From assembly GCF_018729455.1 (NCBI RefSeq), contig NZ_JAHHZF010000004.1, positions 402,781 through 466,780 of the forward strand: a stretch of DNA of 64,000 nt, in the 5' to 3' direction. Below the pieces are notes generated by a model. It searched no databases, had not been told where the DNA came from, and saw only the letters and a program-made list of their open reading frames with translations. The translations under genes and the position numbers were made by a program. The DNA is from Prosthecodimorpha staleyi (GTDB lineage: Bacteria; Pseudomonadota; Alphaproteobacteria; Rhizobiales; Ancalomicrobiaceae). Of this stretch, positions 48,992-60,071 are shown one piece after another (the first letter of the stretch is position 1; each line of letters starts with the position of its first letter).

Positions 48992-49777
48992 TTATTCGCC
49001 CATCAGCTTGAAGGGGAAGTACTTCTTGGAAATGGTCTCGTAGGTACCATCGGCGATGATCTCGGCGAGTGCCTTGTTCACCCGGTCGCGCAGGTCGGTA
49101 TCCTCCTTGCGCATGGCAATGCCGTTGCCTTCGCCGAGGAGGCCGCCCTTCAGATCCGGGCCGACATACTCGTAATCGGCGCCCTCGGGCTTCTTGAAGA
49201 AACCGGAATAGCTCGTCAGCTTGTTCTGAAGCATGAGATCGATACGGTCGGCCAGGAGATCAAGCTCGACATCGGTCGTCTTGTCGTAGACGACGATCTC
49301 CGATTTCGGGTAGGTCTTGATCAGGAAGTCGTGCTGGATCGATCCACGCTGCACGCCGATCCGCTTGCCGGCCAGGCCGTCCGGCGAGGCATCCTTGATG
49401 GCGCCTTTGCGTGCGACGAACTGGGAGATGGTTTCCTTGTACCGGTTGGAAAAGGCAACCTGCTCCTTCCGTTTCGCAGTAATTCCCATACTGGCGACGA
49501 TGAGATCGTATTTCTTGGCGTTCAGCCCCGGAATGATCCCGTCCCAGTCCTGCGCGATAAATTCGCACTGCACCTTCATGCGGTCGCAGATCGCGTTGCC
49601 GATATCGATATCCCAGCCGACCAGCTTGCCGGACGTCTCCCGGTAGTTCCACGGCGGGTAGGTTCCTTCGGTTGCAAGCTTCAGGCGTTCCTGAGCAGAA
49701 ACCGCCGTCATCATGAATATCATGATCATGGCCGCCAGAGAGGCGGCGATCGACATGCCGTGACGAGTATTTCGCAT
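48992..49777 (-). CDS. Amino-acid ABC transporter substrate-binding protein
   Basis: The 261-residue protein starts at ATG 49777 with AAGGAGAG upstream. It has a Sec signal (MRNTRHGMSIAASLAAMIMIFMMTAVSAQ). The mature protein has LKLATEGTYPPWNYRETSGKLVGWDIDIGNAICDRM, DWDGIIPGLNAKKYDLIVASM and RIGVQRGSIQHDFL, patterns of the lysine/arginine/ornithine/histidine-type binding proteins. A longer frame up to 49882 lacks a signal and ribosome site. It heads the unit SBP, stem-loop, PDT-like gene, two permeases. Confidence 0.92.
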   Translation of the reverse strand: MRNTRHGMSIAASLAAMIMIFMMTAVSAQERLKLATEGTYPPWNYRETSGKLVGWDIDIGNAICDRMKVQCEFIAQDWDGIIPGLNAKKYDLIVASMGITAKRKEQVAFSNRYKETISQFVARKGAIKDASPDGLAGKRIGVQRGSIQHDFLIKTYPKSEIVVYDKTTDVELDLLADRIDLMLQNKLTSYSGFFKKPEGADYEYVGPDLKGGLLGEGNGIAMRKEDTDLRDRVNKALAEIIADGTYETISKKYFPFKLMGE

Positions 49778-50102
49778 CGATCTCTCCTTGCCCTCGCATG
49801 AGAACAATTCGGAGCGGGCCGCGAAATTGCTTTCGCTATGCTCCGGATTCCGAAAACTGGAGACCAGGGTGCTGGACGCCATGGCGCGGCGTCAACATGG
49901 GAAGATAAATTTTCATGGCATGAAGAATTTGTCTCGGCCGCCAGCCTGCTGCGGGCTTTCCTGGTCGCCTGCCCATCGCCTGCAGGACCGAGCGGAAGCG
50001 GGAGCACGGTCCGATCTGAGCGACCCGCCCTGATCGGAGAAAGGGCGTGCGCAGCCCATGATGGAACGCGCATCGTCCGATCCTTTCAGATCGGATGATA
50101 TT
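49778..50102. other. 325-bp intergenic region with promoter of the SBP unit
   Basis: No gene is seen. It holds the leader of the downstream SBP gene, an AT-rich segment at 49907-49930 with an imperfect palindrome, and a small hairpin at 50077-50096 (TCCGATC-N6-GATCGGA) close to the XRE-cupin stop. Confidence 0.6.
49907..49930. promoter_or_regulatory. Palindrome TTCATG-G-CATGAA, possible operator
   Basis: The centre TTCATGGCATGAA (49912-49924) is a perfect 6-1-6 palindrome; arms extend to AAATT on both sides with a one-base bulge. It lies about 130 bp before the SBP start and is a candidate site for the adjacent XRE-cupin regulator. Confidence 0.5.
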
Positions 50103-50828
50103 CTAGGCGCGCAGATTGATCACGACCGACAGCAGGTTGACCGGACCTTTGAGGATTTCCTCGGCCCCGTGCACTGCGTTGGCATCGAACAGAAGAGAGT
50201 CCCCGGCCCCCACGTCGAGCATGCGGTCGGCATAGCGGAACTTCATCGACCCGGACAGAATATACATGAACTCTATGCCGGTATGCTGGAAGCTTGCACT
50301 GCCGGAACCGGTCTTTTCGATCTTCACGAAATAGGGTTCGACATAGATTTCGCCTGACAGAAGATGGCCCAGAAGTTCGTAGGAATGGCCCGATTTCGAT
50401 CCGCGCCGATCGACAATCAAGCCCTGTCCTGCCCGTACGAAAGAGCAGTCGCGCCGGTTGTCATAGCTCGCGAAGAGGCGCGCGACCGGCACCTCCAGAG
50501 CTCGCGCGATCGAAGCGATCGACATGAAGGAGGGGTGTGCCGTCCCGCGCTCGATCTTCGACAGCATGCCGTTGGACAGGCCCGCCCGGGCCGCCAGTTC
50601 GACCGTCGTCAACCCGGCCGCCCGTCGCAGGGAGCGGATTTGCTCGCCGACCGAGCTGGCGAGCGCGTGCGCCTCGTTGGTCTTGGTACGTCCGGGATCC
50701 TCCGGCCCGCGCTCCGGTCCGGGATGCACGGTCGGCGCGCGCATGGTCGGCCGATGACGGGTCATCATCCCCAATGTGCCGCGACTGATGCGCTTCTTTT
50801 CCATGACGTCCGTCTGTTCGATCGGCAC
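50103..50828 (-). CDS. XRE-family regulator with C-terminal cupin domain
   Basis: The 241-residue protein has an unstructured N-terminus of about 60 residues, a helix-turn-helix at about 60-118 (GEQIRSLRRAAGLTTVELAARAGLSNGMLSKIERGTAHPSFMSI) and a cupin barrel at about 150-237 (ASFQHTGIEFMYILSGSMKFRYAD, GDSLLFDANAVHG). Such HTH-cupin proteins regulate amino-acid, polyamine or amine catabolism genes. The start is GTG 50828; ATG 50804 is an alternative. It probably controls the SBP-permease unit downstream. Confidence 0.9.
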   Translation of the reverse strand: MPIEQTDVMEKKRISRGTLGMMTRHRPTMRAPTVHPGPERGPEDPGRTKTNEAHALASSVGEQIRSLRRAAGLTTVELAARAGLSNGMLSKIERGTAHPSFMSIASIARALEVPVARLFASYDNRRDCSFVRAGQGLIVDRRGSKSGHSYELLGHLLSGEIYVEPYFVKIEKTGSGSASFQHTGIEFMYILSGSMKFRYADRMLDVGAGDSLLFDANAVHGAEEILKGPVNLLSVVINLRA

Positions 50829-50997
50829 CGGCTCCCGGAACCCGCCTCATGCGGACGCGCATGCCGCAGGCCGCCGTCAAGCGCCGGCCGGCCCCTTGTC
50901 GGCCAGCGGTATCCGGGCCTGAAGCCATCGGTGCGCCAGCCCCGCCGGTTCGTCAAGCCGGCGGCCACGGCGGAACGGCAGGGACGCCATGCGGCAA

Positions 50998-52493
50998 TCA
51001 GGCCGGCCAGGCCGCGGCGGCGTCGAGCGGATAGATCGGACGGCGGACGCGGCGGTAGGGGAGCTTGGTCAGGTCGGGCGAACACAGGCCGCCGCCGTCG
51101 CAGACGATCACGCGGCCGGCGATCGGTTCGAAGGCGGCGCGGAAATGCTGCATCGACTTGACCGCGAGCACGCGCTTGTCTTCGGGCACGATGCCGAAGG
51201 CGCGGAACTGTCCGAGATCGAGCATCTGCGCCGCGTTCGAAATGACCAGCAGGTCGAGACCGCCGACGCGCAGCACAGCGGTCGGCCCGAAGCTGCCTTC
51301 GAGCCCGCCGATCATCAGCCCCTCGCCGACATAGCGGCCATCCGAGAGGTGGCGCAGTTCGCCCTCCAGCACCAGCGGGCCGCCACCGATGCGCGGATCA
51401 GTCTTGCCGCCGAGCGCGACGCGCACCTGCGATCCGACCGGATGGCGCGCCAGTTCGGCGACGGCCTCCGCATCGACAAGCCCGCCAAGCGCGGCATCCT
51501 CCACGCCGGCGGCGAGCAGCGCGGCGAGCAGCGTGGTGCTGTCGCCATAGGCGCCGCCGCCGGGATTGTCGGCATAGTCGGCGATCACCAGCGGGCCGCT
51601 GGCGGCATCGAAGTCGCGCGCCTCGGCGGCCGCGGCCTCGACGGTCAGGAAGACGTTCGGGCTTTCGTGGCGCCGGTCCCACATGTCGCGGGCGAGGCCG
51701 TGTGCGAAGGCGCGATGGCGGGCAAGATCGCCCTGGCAGGTGACCAGCACGGTCGGCCCGGTCTCGGCGATGTCGGCATTGCCGAAGCCGCCGTCGACCG
51801 AGACGGCGAACACGTCCGGCTCCTGCTCGTAGGCGATCGCGGCGGCGATGCGGGCGACCATCGGCCCGATATCGGTGCGCCCGCCGGTCACCTCCTCCAG
51901 CATCGGCGGTGCCTCGCGCAGGGTTATGGGCGCGATCTCGCCCGCCATCGTCCGGCGCAGGATCTCGGCCGCCTGGACGGCGCGCTCGCGCATGTCGACA
52001 TGCGGATAGGTCTTGTAGGCGACGATGATCTGCGCGTGGCGCACCATCGCGGCGGTGACGTTGGCATGCGGATCGAGCGTCAGACCGATCGGCAGGTCCG
52101 GACCGACGATGGCGCGGATGCGGGCGAGCAGTTCGCCCTCGCCATCCTCCAGATGCTCGGCGACCATCGCGCCGTGCAGCCCGAGCAGGATGCCGTCGAG
52201 CCGGTCGCGCTCGGCCCGGACGGTGTCGACGATCAGCCCCGCGATGGTCTCGTAGGCCTCGCGGGCGACCGGTCCCGACGGCGTGGCGCCGGTGCTGATC
52301 GGGTGGACGACCTGCCAGCTCTCGCGTCGGGCGACATCGAGGAAGCCGGCGAGCGGCGTGTTGGCGTCGCCGCGCGCCTCGATCGCCGCGTCGCCGGTGA
52401 ACCAGTAGCGCTGACGGAAGGAGTCGAGCGTCGCGCCGATGCGGCTGAAGGTGTTGCTCTCGTGCTGGAATTCCGCGGTGAGAATGGTGCGCG

Positions 52494-52497
<4 letters not shown>
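50998..52497 (-). CDS. M81-family metallopeptidase (MlrC-like)
   Basis: The 499-residue protein begins MTRTILTAEFQHESNTFSRIGATLDSF. QHESNTF, LLGLHGAMVAEHLEDGEG, GLTLDPHANVTAAMV and KTYPHVDM carry the conserved metal-binding and catalytic residues of the M81/MlrC family, named from microcystin breakdown. Many members sit, as here, next to a dipeptide ABC importer; they are thought to cut small unusual peptides or amides. The end overlaps nothing; the start overlaps the ABC ATPase stop by 4 bp. Confidence 0.9.
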
Positions 52498-53470
<973 letters not shown>

Positions 53471-53474
<4 letters not shown>

Positions 53475-54430
53475 GCGCTCCTCCCGAGCGGGTGGAAGCA
53501 GGCGACGCGCGACGCGCCGATCATCGCGGGGATTGGCGCCTCGGCCCGGCAGCGCGCCGAGACGGCCGGGCAGCGCGGCGCGAAGCGGCAATGCGCCGGA
53601 TAGTCGGTCAGACCCGGCACCTGGCCCGGAATGCCGATCAGCGTGCCCCGGGCCTGGCCCTCGACCGGGATGCAGCCGATCAGCGCCCGCGTATAGGGGT
53701 GGTACGGCGCGGCGAAGATCGTCTCGACCGGTCCGGCCTCGGCGATGCGGCCGGCATAGAGCACCACCACCCGGTCGCAGGCCTGTGCGACCACGCCCAT
53801 GTCGTGCGTGATCAGCACCAGCGCCAAGCCGCGCGCCTTCACCAGATCGACCATCAGGCGGACGATCTGCGCCTGCACGGTCACGTCGAGGGCGGTGGTC
53901 GGCTCGTCGGCGACCAGCAGATCGGGATCGCCGGCCAGCGCCATGGCGATAACGATGCGCTGCTTCATGCCGCCGGACAGTTGGTGCGGATATTGTCCGT
54001 GGACGACGGCGGCGCGCGGGATGCGCATCGCCTCCATCAGGTCGAGGCTGCGCGCCTTCGCGGCCCGTCCGTCGAGCCCGCCATGCAGGCGCGAAACCTC
54101 GTCGATCTGGGTGCCAATGGTGCGGATCGGATCGAGCGAGGTCATCGGGTTCTGCGTCACCAGCGCGATGCGCCGGCCGCGCAGGCGGCGGTGCAACTCC
54201 GGCGGCCGGTTGGCCAGTTCGACGCCGTCGAAAACGATCGAGCCGGCCCGGACCTCGCCGCGGATCAGCGGCAGGAGGCCCATCAGCGCCATGGCGGTCA
54301 GCGACTTGCCCGAGCCGCTCTCCCCGACCAGCCCGAGCACGGCGCCCCGGTCGAGCGAGAAACCGATCTCCTGCACCGGCGTGAAGCGGCCGATGCCGAT
54401 GGTGAGCCCTTCGACCTCCAGCAGCGCCAT
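53471..54430 (-). CDS. Dipeptide/oligopeptide ABC transporter ATPase (DppD type)
   Basis: The 319-residue protein has GESGSGKSLTAMALMGLLP, VTQNPMTSLDPIRTIG, LSGGMKQRIVIAMALAGDPDLLVADEPTTALDV and the C-terminal CRFAPRCPAVSARC segment. Together with the DppF-type protein it drives the importer. It ends with a 4-bp overlap onto the DppF-type gene and begins one base after the DppC-type gene. Confidence 0.93.
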
Positions 54431-54431
54431 C

Positions 54432-55277
54432 TCAGCTTTCCCTCAGCCGATTGCGGATCTGCAGGGCGTCGATCAGCGCGTCGCCGTAGAGATTGATCGC
54501 CACCACGGTGATCGCGATGGCGAGGCCCGGGAAGACGATGACCCAGGGCGCCAGGAACATCTGGCCGACGCCCGCGCTCATCATCGCGCCCCAGCTCGGC
54601 AGCGGCGGCTGGGCGCCGAGACCGAAATAGCCGAGCGTCGCCTCCAGCACGATCGCATCACCGGTCGCCAGCATGCCGGCGACCAAGACAGGCGTCAGGG
54701 CATTCGGGACCAGGTGGCTGAGCAGGATATGGGCATGGCCGGCGCCAAGCCCGACGGTCGCCTCGACATAGGTCTCGCCCTTCAGGGCGATGATCTGCGC
54801 CCGCGCCAGCCGGGCGAACTGCGCCATGTAGCCGACCGTGATCGCCACCGCGGTCGAGCCGAGTCCGGGCCCGAGGATGGCAATCAGCACCAGCGCGATC
54901 AGGATTTCCGGAAAGGCCCAGGTGAGATCGACCACCGCCATCAGGAGCCGGTCGGCCCAGCCGCCCGCATAGCCGGCGATCGCCCCGAAGACGAGGCCGA
55001 GCGCCACCGAGGCGCCGATCGACGTGACCGCAACGCCGAGCGAGATGCGCGCGCCGTGCAGGATGCGGGAGAAGAGATCGCGGCCGAATTCGTCGGTGCC
55101 GAGCAGATGCGCGGACGAGGGTGGCAGGTTCGCCTGCATCAGGGACTGCACGTCATAGGCATAGGGCGCCAGACGGTCGGCGAAGATCGCGGCAACGACG
55201 ACGCCGACGAGAACGATCGCCGCGGGCGCGCCCCGGGCGGTCCGGGCGGCGGAGAGAAGGGCCGTGCCGATCGCCAT
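54432..55277 (-). CDS. Dipeptide ABC transporter permease (DppC type)
   Basis: The 281-residue permease has about six membrane segments and the typical NLPPSSAHLLGTDEFGRDLFSRILHGARISL and VDLTWAFPEILIAL blocks, with EATLGYFGLGAQPPLPSWGAMM. It is one base after DppB and before DppD. Confidence 0.94.
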   Translation of the reverse strand: MAIGTALLSAARTARGAPAAIVLVGVVVAAIFADRLAPYAYDVQSLMQANLPPSSAHLLGTDEFGRDLFSRILHGARISLGVAVTSIGASVALGLVFGAIAGYAGGWADRLLMAVVDLTWAFPEILIALVLIAILGPGLGSTAVAITVGYMAQFARLARAQIIALKGETYVEATVGLGAGHAHILLSHLVPNALTPVLVAGMLATGDAIVLEATLGYFGLGAQPPLPSWGAMMSAGVGQMFLAPWVIVFPGLAIAITVVAINLYGDALIDALQIRNRLRES

Positions 55278-55278
55278 C

Positions 55279-56205
55279 TCAGCTCATCCTGTCGCGCACG
55301 CGCGGATCCATCGCCGCCTGGGCGAGATCGCCGACCAGCGTGCCGAGCATCACGCCCATGCCGAGCATCAGGAGACAGCCCTGCACGACCGGATAGTCGC
55401 GCTGGCCGAGCGAGGTGATCAGGAGCGACCCGAGGCCCGGCCGGGCGAAGACATATTCGACCGTCACCGCGCCGCCGAGGATCCAGCCGACCTTGAGGCC
55501 GAGGATCGTGACCACCGGCATCAGCGCGTGGCGGACCAGGTGGCGGAAGAAGATGCGCCGCCGGGTCAGGCCCTTGGCGTGCAGCAGGGTGACGAAGTCC
55601 TGCTGCGCCACCTCGACGAAGGCGGCGCGCGTGACCCGGGCGATCAGCGCGACGCCGCCGATGCCGACGGTCAGGACCGGCAGCACCAGGGCGTCCCAGC
55701 TGCGCGCGCCGGAGACCGGAAACAGCCCGAGCTCGACGGCGAAGATCAGGATCATCAGGAGGCCGAGCCAGAAGCTCGGCAGCATCGATCCCATCAGGAT
55801 GCCGGCCATGACGATGCGGTCGAACCACGATCCCGCAAAATAGGCCGCCGCCGCCCCGACCGAGACGCCGACCACGGTCGAGAAGACCAGGGCGGAGAGC
55901 CCGAGCGCGAGGCTGTAGGGCAGATTGGCGAGGATCAGGTCGAGCACCGGCTGCTTCAGGATGATTGCGTCGCCGAGATCGCCGGTCAGTGCCGCCTTCA
56001 GCCAGAGCGCGTATTGGACGACCAGCGGCCGGTCGAGCCCGAACTTGGCGGCCAGTTCCTGGCGCCGCTCGGCCGACGCCCCGATCTGCAGCATGTGGTC
56101 GATCGGGTCGCCGGGCACGAGGTGGACGATCAGGAAGACGATCGCCGACATGGCCAGGAAGACCGGGAGGAGCATGACCATACGTCTGACGAAATAGCCG
56201 AGCAT
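55279..56205 (-). CDS. Dipeptide ABC transporter permease (DppB type)
   Basis: The 308-residue permease starts MLGYFVRRMVMLLPVFLAMSAIVFLIVHLVPGDPIDHML, the standard DppB opening, and includes RAAFVEVAQQDFVTLLHAKGLTRRRI and GSLLITSLGQRDYPVVQGCLL. About six membrane segments. It forms the channel with the DppC-type protein. Confidence 0.94.
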   Translation of the reverse strand: MLGYFVRRMVMLLPVFLAMSAIVFLIVHLVPGDPIDHMLQIGASAERRQELAAKFGLDRPLVVQYALWLKAALTGDLGDAIILKQPVLDLILANLPYSLALGLSALVFSTVVGVSVGAAAAYFAGSWFDRIVMAGILMGSMLPSFWLGLLMILIFAVELGLFPVSGARSWDALVLPVLTVGIGGVALIARVTRAAFVEVAQQDFVTLLHAKGLTRRRIFFRHLVRHALMPVVTILGLKVGWILGGAVTVEYVFARPGLGSLLITSLGQRDYPVVQGCLLMLGMGVMLGTLVGDLAQAAMDPRVRDRMS

Positions 56206-56256
56206 CCCGAACCTTCCCGTTCGCCGGCGCCCCGACGCCTCATTTGGAGAGACGGC

Positions 56257-57828
56257 TCAGTTGGAGACCTGGGCGTCGAGGATCGTCTGGCTGGTCAGCC
56301 GCGTGCCGCGGATGGTCTCCGGCAGCTTCAGGCGACGGGTCGAATAGGCGAAGACGTTGGCCGGCTCGTAGATCGGCGCGAAGGCATATTGCGAGAGGAT
56401 ATACTCGTGATAGGCCTTGAAGTTGGCCACACGCTCGTCCCAGGTGCGCGACTTGGTCATGGCGGTCACGTTCAGCTCTTCCGCCTTCGGATCGTCGAGC
56501 ATCGACACGTTCGGATAGCCGGCGCGGCGGGCGGCGAAGAACCAGTCGATGATATCGGCATTGGTCCAGGAATAGGAGCGGACGGCGAGCTGGTGCTCGG
56601 TCTTCTTCTTGTACTGGGCGTTGATCGTCGAGGCGTCGAAGATGGTGATGTCGGCGGCGAAGCCGACCGCCTTCAGCTGCGACTGCACGACCTCGACCAG
56701 CCGCTTGAACTCCGTGCCGTTGGAGGTCCACAGCTTGACCTGCAGCCGGGCGCCGTCCTTGGCGCGGATGCCGTCCGGCCCGACCTTCCAGCCGGCCTCT
56801 TCGAGCAGCTTCTTGGAGCGCTCGGGATCGTAGGAGATCTGATATTTCGGATCGATCTTGGCCTCCTGCAGGCTGGAGATCAGGAAGCCGTTGGCGGTGT
56901 TGCCGACACCGCCATAGAGCGACTGCCAGATGCTCTTCTGGTCGATCGCATAGGCGGCGGCCGCGCGCACCTTGATGTCGGTGAAGGGCGCCGACTGGGT
57001 GTTGATCGGCATATAGACGATCTCGGTGCCCGGGATGGTCATCACCTTGACGGACTTCTCCGCCTTCAGGCGCGGCATGAAGTCGACCGGCACGGTATAG
57101 AGCAGATCGACGCCGCCGGTCTGCAATTCGAGGAAGGCGGTGGAATCCTCGGGGATCTCGCGCACGGTGATCTTCTTGATCTTGGCCGGGCCGCGGTTGA
57201 CCGAAAGATCGGAACCCCAGGTGAAGTCGTCGTTGCGCACCAGAACGGTCTGCTGGCCGACGGTGAACTTCTCCATCTTGAACGGCCCGGTGCCGACCGC
57301 CGCCGTCACGCCATACTTGTCGCCGAGCGCGTCATAGGCCTTGGGCGAGGGAATGCCCATGAAGGACGAGGCGAGGTTGAAGAGCAGGTTCGGGTCCGGC
57401 GCCTTCATGTGGAAGCGCACGGTCAGGTCGTCGACGACCTCGACCCGGTCGACCTTGGCGACCGTGTCGGCATTCTCGGTGCCGGCGAATTTCGGCACCC
57501 ACCACGCGATCACCTTGGCGTTGAAGGGCTCGCCGTCGTGGAACTTCACGCCGGGGCGCAGCTTGAAGGTCCACTGCATCCCGTCCGGGGTCTGGTCCCA
57601 GGACGCGGCCAGCGAGGGATGGAAGCTCTGGTCGGCATCCTGCAGCACCAGCCGGTCGTAGATCAGCGAATTGGCGCTGTTCAGCCGGGTGGCGGTGATC
57701 GGGTTGTAGCTCGGCGTGCCAACCTCGCGGGCGGTGATGGCGAAGGTCACCTCCTGTGCCGGCGCCGACACGACCGCGCCGAGGAGCGCGGCGGCGGAGA
57801 GGACAGTCACTCGGAACGGCAACGTCAT
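56257..57828 (-). CDS. Dipeptide-type ABC transporter substrate-binding protein
   Basis: The 523-residue family 5 binding protein starts at ATG 57828 with GGAGGAG upstream. A signal peptide (MTLPFRVTVLSAAALLGAVVSAPAQ) precedes VTFAITAREVGTPSYNPITATRLNSANSLIYD, LRPGVKFHDGEPFNAK and DIKVRAAAAYAIDQKSIWQSLYGGVG, family patterns. It is first in the importer unit and lies 47 bp after the rpiR-type gene. Peptides or modified amines are plausible cargo given the M81 enzyme. Confidence 0.93.
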   Translation of the reverse strand: MTLPFRVTVLSAAALLGAVVSAPAQEVTFAITAREVGTPSYNPITATRLNSANSLIYDRLVLQDADQSFHPSLAASWDQTPDGMQWTFKLRPGVKFHDGEPFNAKVIAWWVPKFAGTENADTVAKVDRVEVVDDLTVRFHMKAPDPNLLFNLASSFMGIPSPKAYDALGDKYGVTAAVGTGPFKMEKFTVGQQTVLVRNDDFTWGSDLSVNRGPAKIKKITVREIPEDSTAFLELQTGGVDLLYTVPVDFMPRLKAEKSVKVMTIPGTEIVYMPINTQSAPFTDIKVRAAAAYAIDQKSIWQSLYGGVGNTANGFLISSLQEAKIDPKYQISYDPERSKKLLEEAGWKVGPDGIRAKDGARLQVKLWTSNGTEFKRLVEVVQSQLKAVGFAADITIFDASTINAQYKKKTEHQLAVRSYSWTNADIIDWFFAARRAGYPNVSMLDDPKAEELNVTAMTKSRTWDERVANFKAYHEYILSQYAFAPIYEPANVFAYSTRRLKLPETIRGTRLTSQTILDAQVSN

Positions 57829-57875
57829 GGCGGGCACTCCTCCTGAAACCAGGCGTGGATGGTGAGCGGGCGATG

Positions 57876-58754
57876 TCACGATTTCGGACCGGACGGATCC
57901 CCGGTGTGACCGGTGAACCGTGCATAGAGCTCGGAGACCTTGGTCATGCGCGCCTCGACGGCGGGGCCGATCTCGATCGACACGGCGTTCATGAACAGGT
58001 TGACGAGGCTTGCCATCTGGGCGGTCGAATCCCAGAACAGATTGAACTCCGTCGGAACGGCCAGCAGTTCGGAGACGAGGCCGCGCCCCCAGTCACAGAA
58101 AGCGTCGGTGACCAGGGTCACGGGCACGCCGATCGCGGTCGCCTCGCGGGCGACGACGCGGGCAAGTCGCGAGTATCGACGAGCCTCGAACAGGACGAGA
58201 GCGGTGTTCTCGACATCGGTCGCGAAAAGCTCGGCGAAATGACCGCCTTCCAGGTCCAGCAACTGCACACCGTCGCGCAGATACTGAAGCTGGTAGGCGA
58301 ACATCTGCGCCATGGCGCGTTCGGTCTGGAAGCCGCAGACGAAGACGCGGCGCGCCGTGGTCAGCCGTTGAACGACCCTGCGGAATTCCGGGCTCTGGGC
58401 GATCTCGTAGACGGCGACGAGGCCGGCAATCTCCAGTTCCAGCGACCGGCCGAGCGGGTTCTCGGCCTCGCGCGCCTGGGCCTGGAAATCACGCAGCCGA
58501 TCGGCGATCAGCCAGGGCCGGTCGCCGAATTCCTGACCGAGCTGCTGCTTCAGATCCTTCAGGTTGTCGTAGCCGATCGACCGGCAGAAGCGGCCGACGG
58601 TCGCCTCGCTGACCTCGACCTTCTCGGCCAGCGTCGCTGCCGTCTCGAAAGGGATGGTCTCGGGGCGGGCCAGGATATAGGCGGCAAGCGCGCGGTCGGC
58701 CTTCGTCCCGTCGACGAGACATGCCTCCAACCGCTGCCGCATCGGACCGTCCAT
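57876..58754 (-). CDS. RpiR-family regulator (HTH plus SIS domain)
   Basis: The 292-residue protein has an N-terminal RpiR helix-turn-helix (AAYILARPETIPFETAATLAEKVEVSEATVGRFCRSIGY) and a SIS domain (about 125-290; VFVCGFQTERAMAQMFAYQL). SIS domains bind phosphosugars, but in many transport regulators they sense other ligands. ATG 58754 has AGGAGAG upstream. It likely regulates the M81/Dpp unit and the divergent oxidase gene. Confidence 0.9.
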   Translation of the reverse strand: MDGPMRQRLEACLVDGTKADRALAAYILARPETIPFETAATLAEKVEVSEATVGRFCRSIGYDNLKDLKQQLGQEFGDRPWLIADRLRDFQAQAREAENPLGRSLELEIAGLVAVYEIAQSPEFRRVVQRLTTARRVFVCGFQTERAMAQMFAYQLQYLRDGVQLLDLEGGHFAELFATDVENTALVLFEARRYSRLARVVAREATAIGVPVTLVTDAFCDWGRGLVSELLAVPTEFNLFWDSTAQMASLVNLFMNAVSIEIGPAVEARMTKVSELYARFTGHTGDPSGPKS

Positions 58755-58926
58755 GGGGCCTCTCCTGGCGGGGGTCCCGCCTTCTGGATCGAAACTCTGT
58801 CCGTTTTCTTGCAATAGGTCAATATGCGAAAACTTTCTTGCAGTTTCGGTCGCCCCGGCGTATTCGCCGAAGAGTGACGTGCCCCGCCGGCGGCGGAACG
58901 GCACCTGGCAGGCCAAGGGTCGAACG

Positions 58927-60045
58927 ATGGCAACGGCTGATTTCCTGGTCATCGGGGCCGGCATTTCCGGCGCGGCGGCGGCCCATGCCCTGGCGGCGCA
59001 CGGGTCGGTCCTGCTGCTCGAAGCCGAAAGCCTGCCCGGGCATCACGCGACCGGCCGCTCGGCGGCGCTCTACACGCCGAATTTCGGCACCCCGCTGGTC
59101 TGCCGCATCAACGCGGCCGGGCGCGCCTTCTTCGAGACCCCGCCGGACGGCTTTGCCACCGCACCGCTGCTCCGCCGCCGCGGCGGCCTGACCCTGGCGA
59201 AGCCCGGCGAGGAGGCGCGCCTCGCCGAAGTGCTGGCCGCCGCGACGCCGCGCGATCCGATCGAGCGGATCGGGGCCGCCGAGGCGGCGCGGCTGGCGCC
59301 GGTGATGCGCGCGGACCTGATCGGCGCGGCCGCCTATGAGCCGGGCGTCGCCGACATGGACGTGGCGACGATCCACCAGGGTTTTCTCCGGGGGCTGCGC
59401 CGCCGCGGCGGGCGCCTGCTCTGCAACGCGCCCGTGACCGCGCTCGTCCGCGAGAACGGCGTCTGGACCGTGACCGCCGGAGCCGAGACCCATCAGGCGC
59501 CGTTCGTGGTCAATGCCGCCGGCGCCTGGGGCGACGTGATCGGCCGGATGGCGGGCGCCGCACCGCAGAGCCTGCAGCCGAAGCGGCGCACCGCGATCGT
59601 GGTCGCCCCCCCGGCCGGACTCGTCGTCGCCACCATGCCGCTGGTCGAGTTCGTCGGCCACAGCCCCTATCTGAAGCCCGACGGCGGGCGCCTGATGGCC
59701 TCGCTTGCCGACGAGACGCCCGTCCCGCCGCAGGACGCGCAGCCGGACGACATGGACGTGGCGGTGCTGGCCGACTGGCTGGAGCGGCACACGCATCTCG
59801 CCATCCGCACGCCGCCGCGCGCCTGGGCGGGTCTGCGCAGTTTCGTGCCCGACCTCAACCCCGTCGCCGGTTTCGATCCGGAGCGCGCCGGCTTCTTCTG
59901 GCTGATCGGACAGGGCGGCTTCGGCATCATGATGGCGCCGACCCTGGCGCGGATCACCGCCGAACTGATCACGACCGGCGCCTTGGCCGACGACCTCGTC
60001 GCCCTCGGCATCCGCGCCGAGGATCTGGCGTCGCGGTCGCGCTGA
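58927..60045 (+). CDS. FAD-dependent oxidoreductase (DAO family)
   Basis: The 372-residue protein begins MATADFLVIGAGISGAAAAHALAAHGSVLLLEAES with the GxGxxG motif and then GHHATGRSAALYTPNFG. Later blocks VVNAAGAWGDVIGRMAG and WAGLRSFVPDLNPVAGFDPERAGFFWLIGQGGFGIMMAP are typical of D-amino-acid, sarcosine or glycine oxidases. It is divergent from the RpiR-type gene and may oxidise amines released from the peptides taken up by the neighbouring importer. Start at ATG 58927 after AAGGGTCG. Confidence 0.88.
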   Translation: MATADFLVIGAGISGAAAAHALAAHGSVLLLEAESLPGHHATGRSAALYTPNFGTPLVCRINAAGRAFFETPPDGFATAPLLRRRGGLTLAKPGEEARLAEVLAAATPRDPIERIGAAEAARLAPVMRADLIGAAAYEPGVADMDVATIHQGFLRGLRRRGGRLLCNAPVTALVRENGVWTVTAGAETHQAPFVVNAAGAWGDVIGRMAGAAPQSLQPKRRTAIVVAPPAGLVVATMPLVEFVGHSPYLKPDGGRLMASLADETPVPPQDAQPDDMDVAVLADWLERHTHLAIRTPPRAWAGLRSFVPDLNPVAGFDPERAGFFWLIGQGGFGIMMAPTLARITAELITTGALADDLVALGIRAEDLASRSR

Positions 60046-60071
60046 CGGCCGACCTGCGAGGACCGCGAGCG

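Noticed and set aside
49788-50357. Small plus-strand frames in the 49.8-50.4 kb region
   Set aside because: They lack ribosome sites and recognisable features, and most overlap the XRE-cupin gene in antisense.
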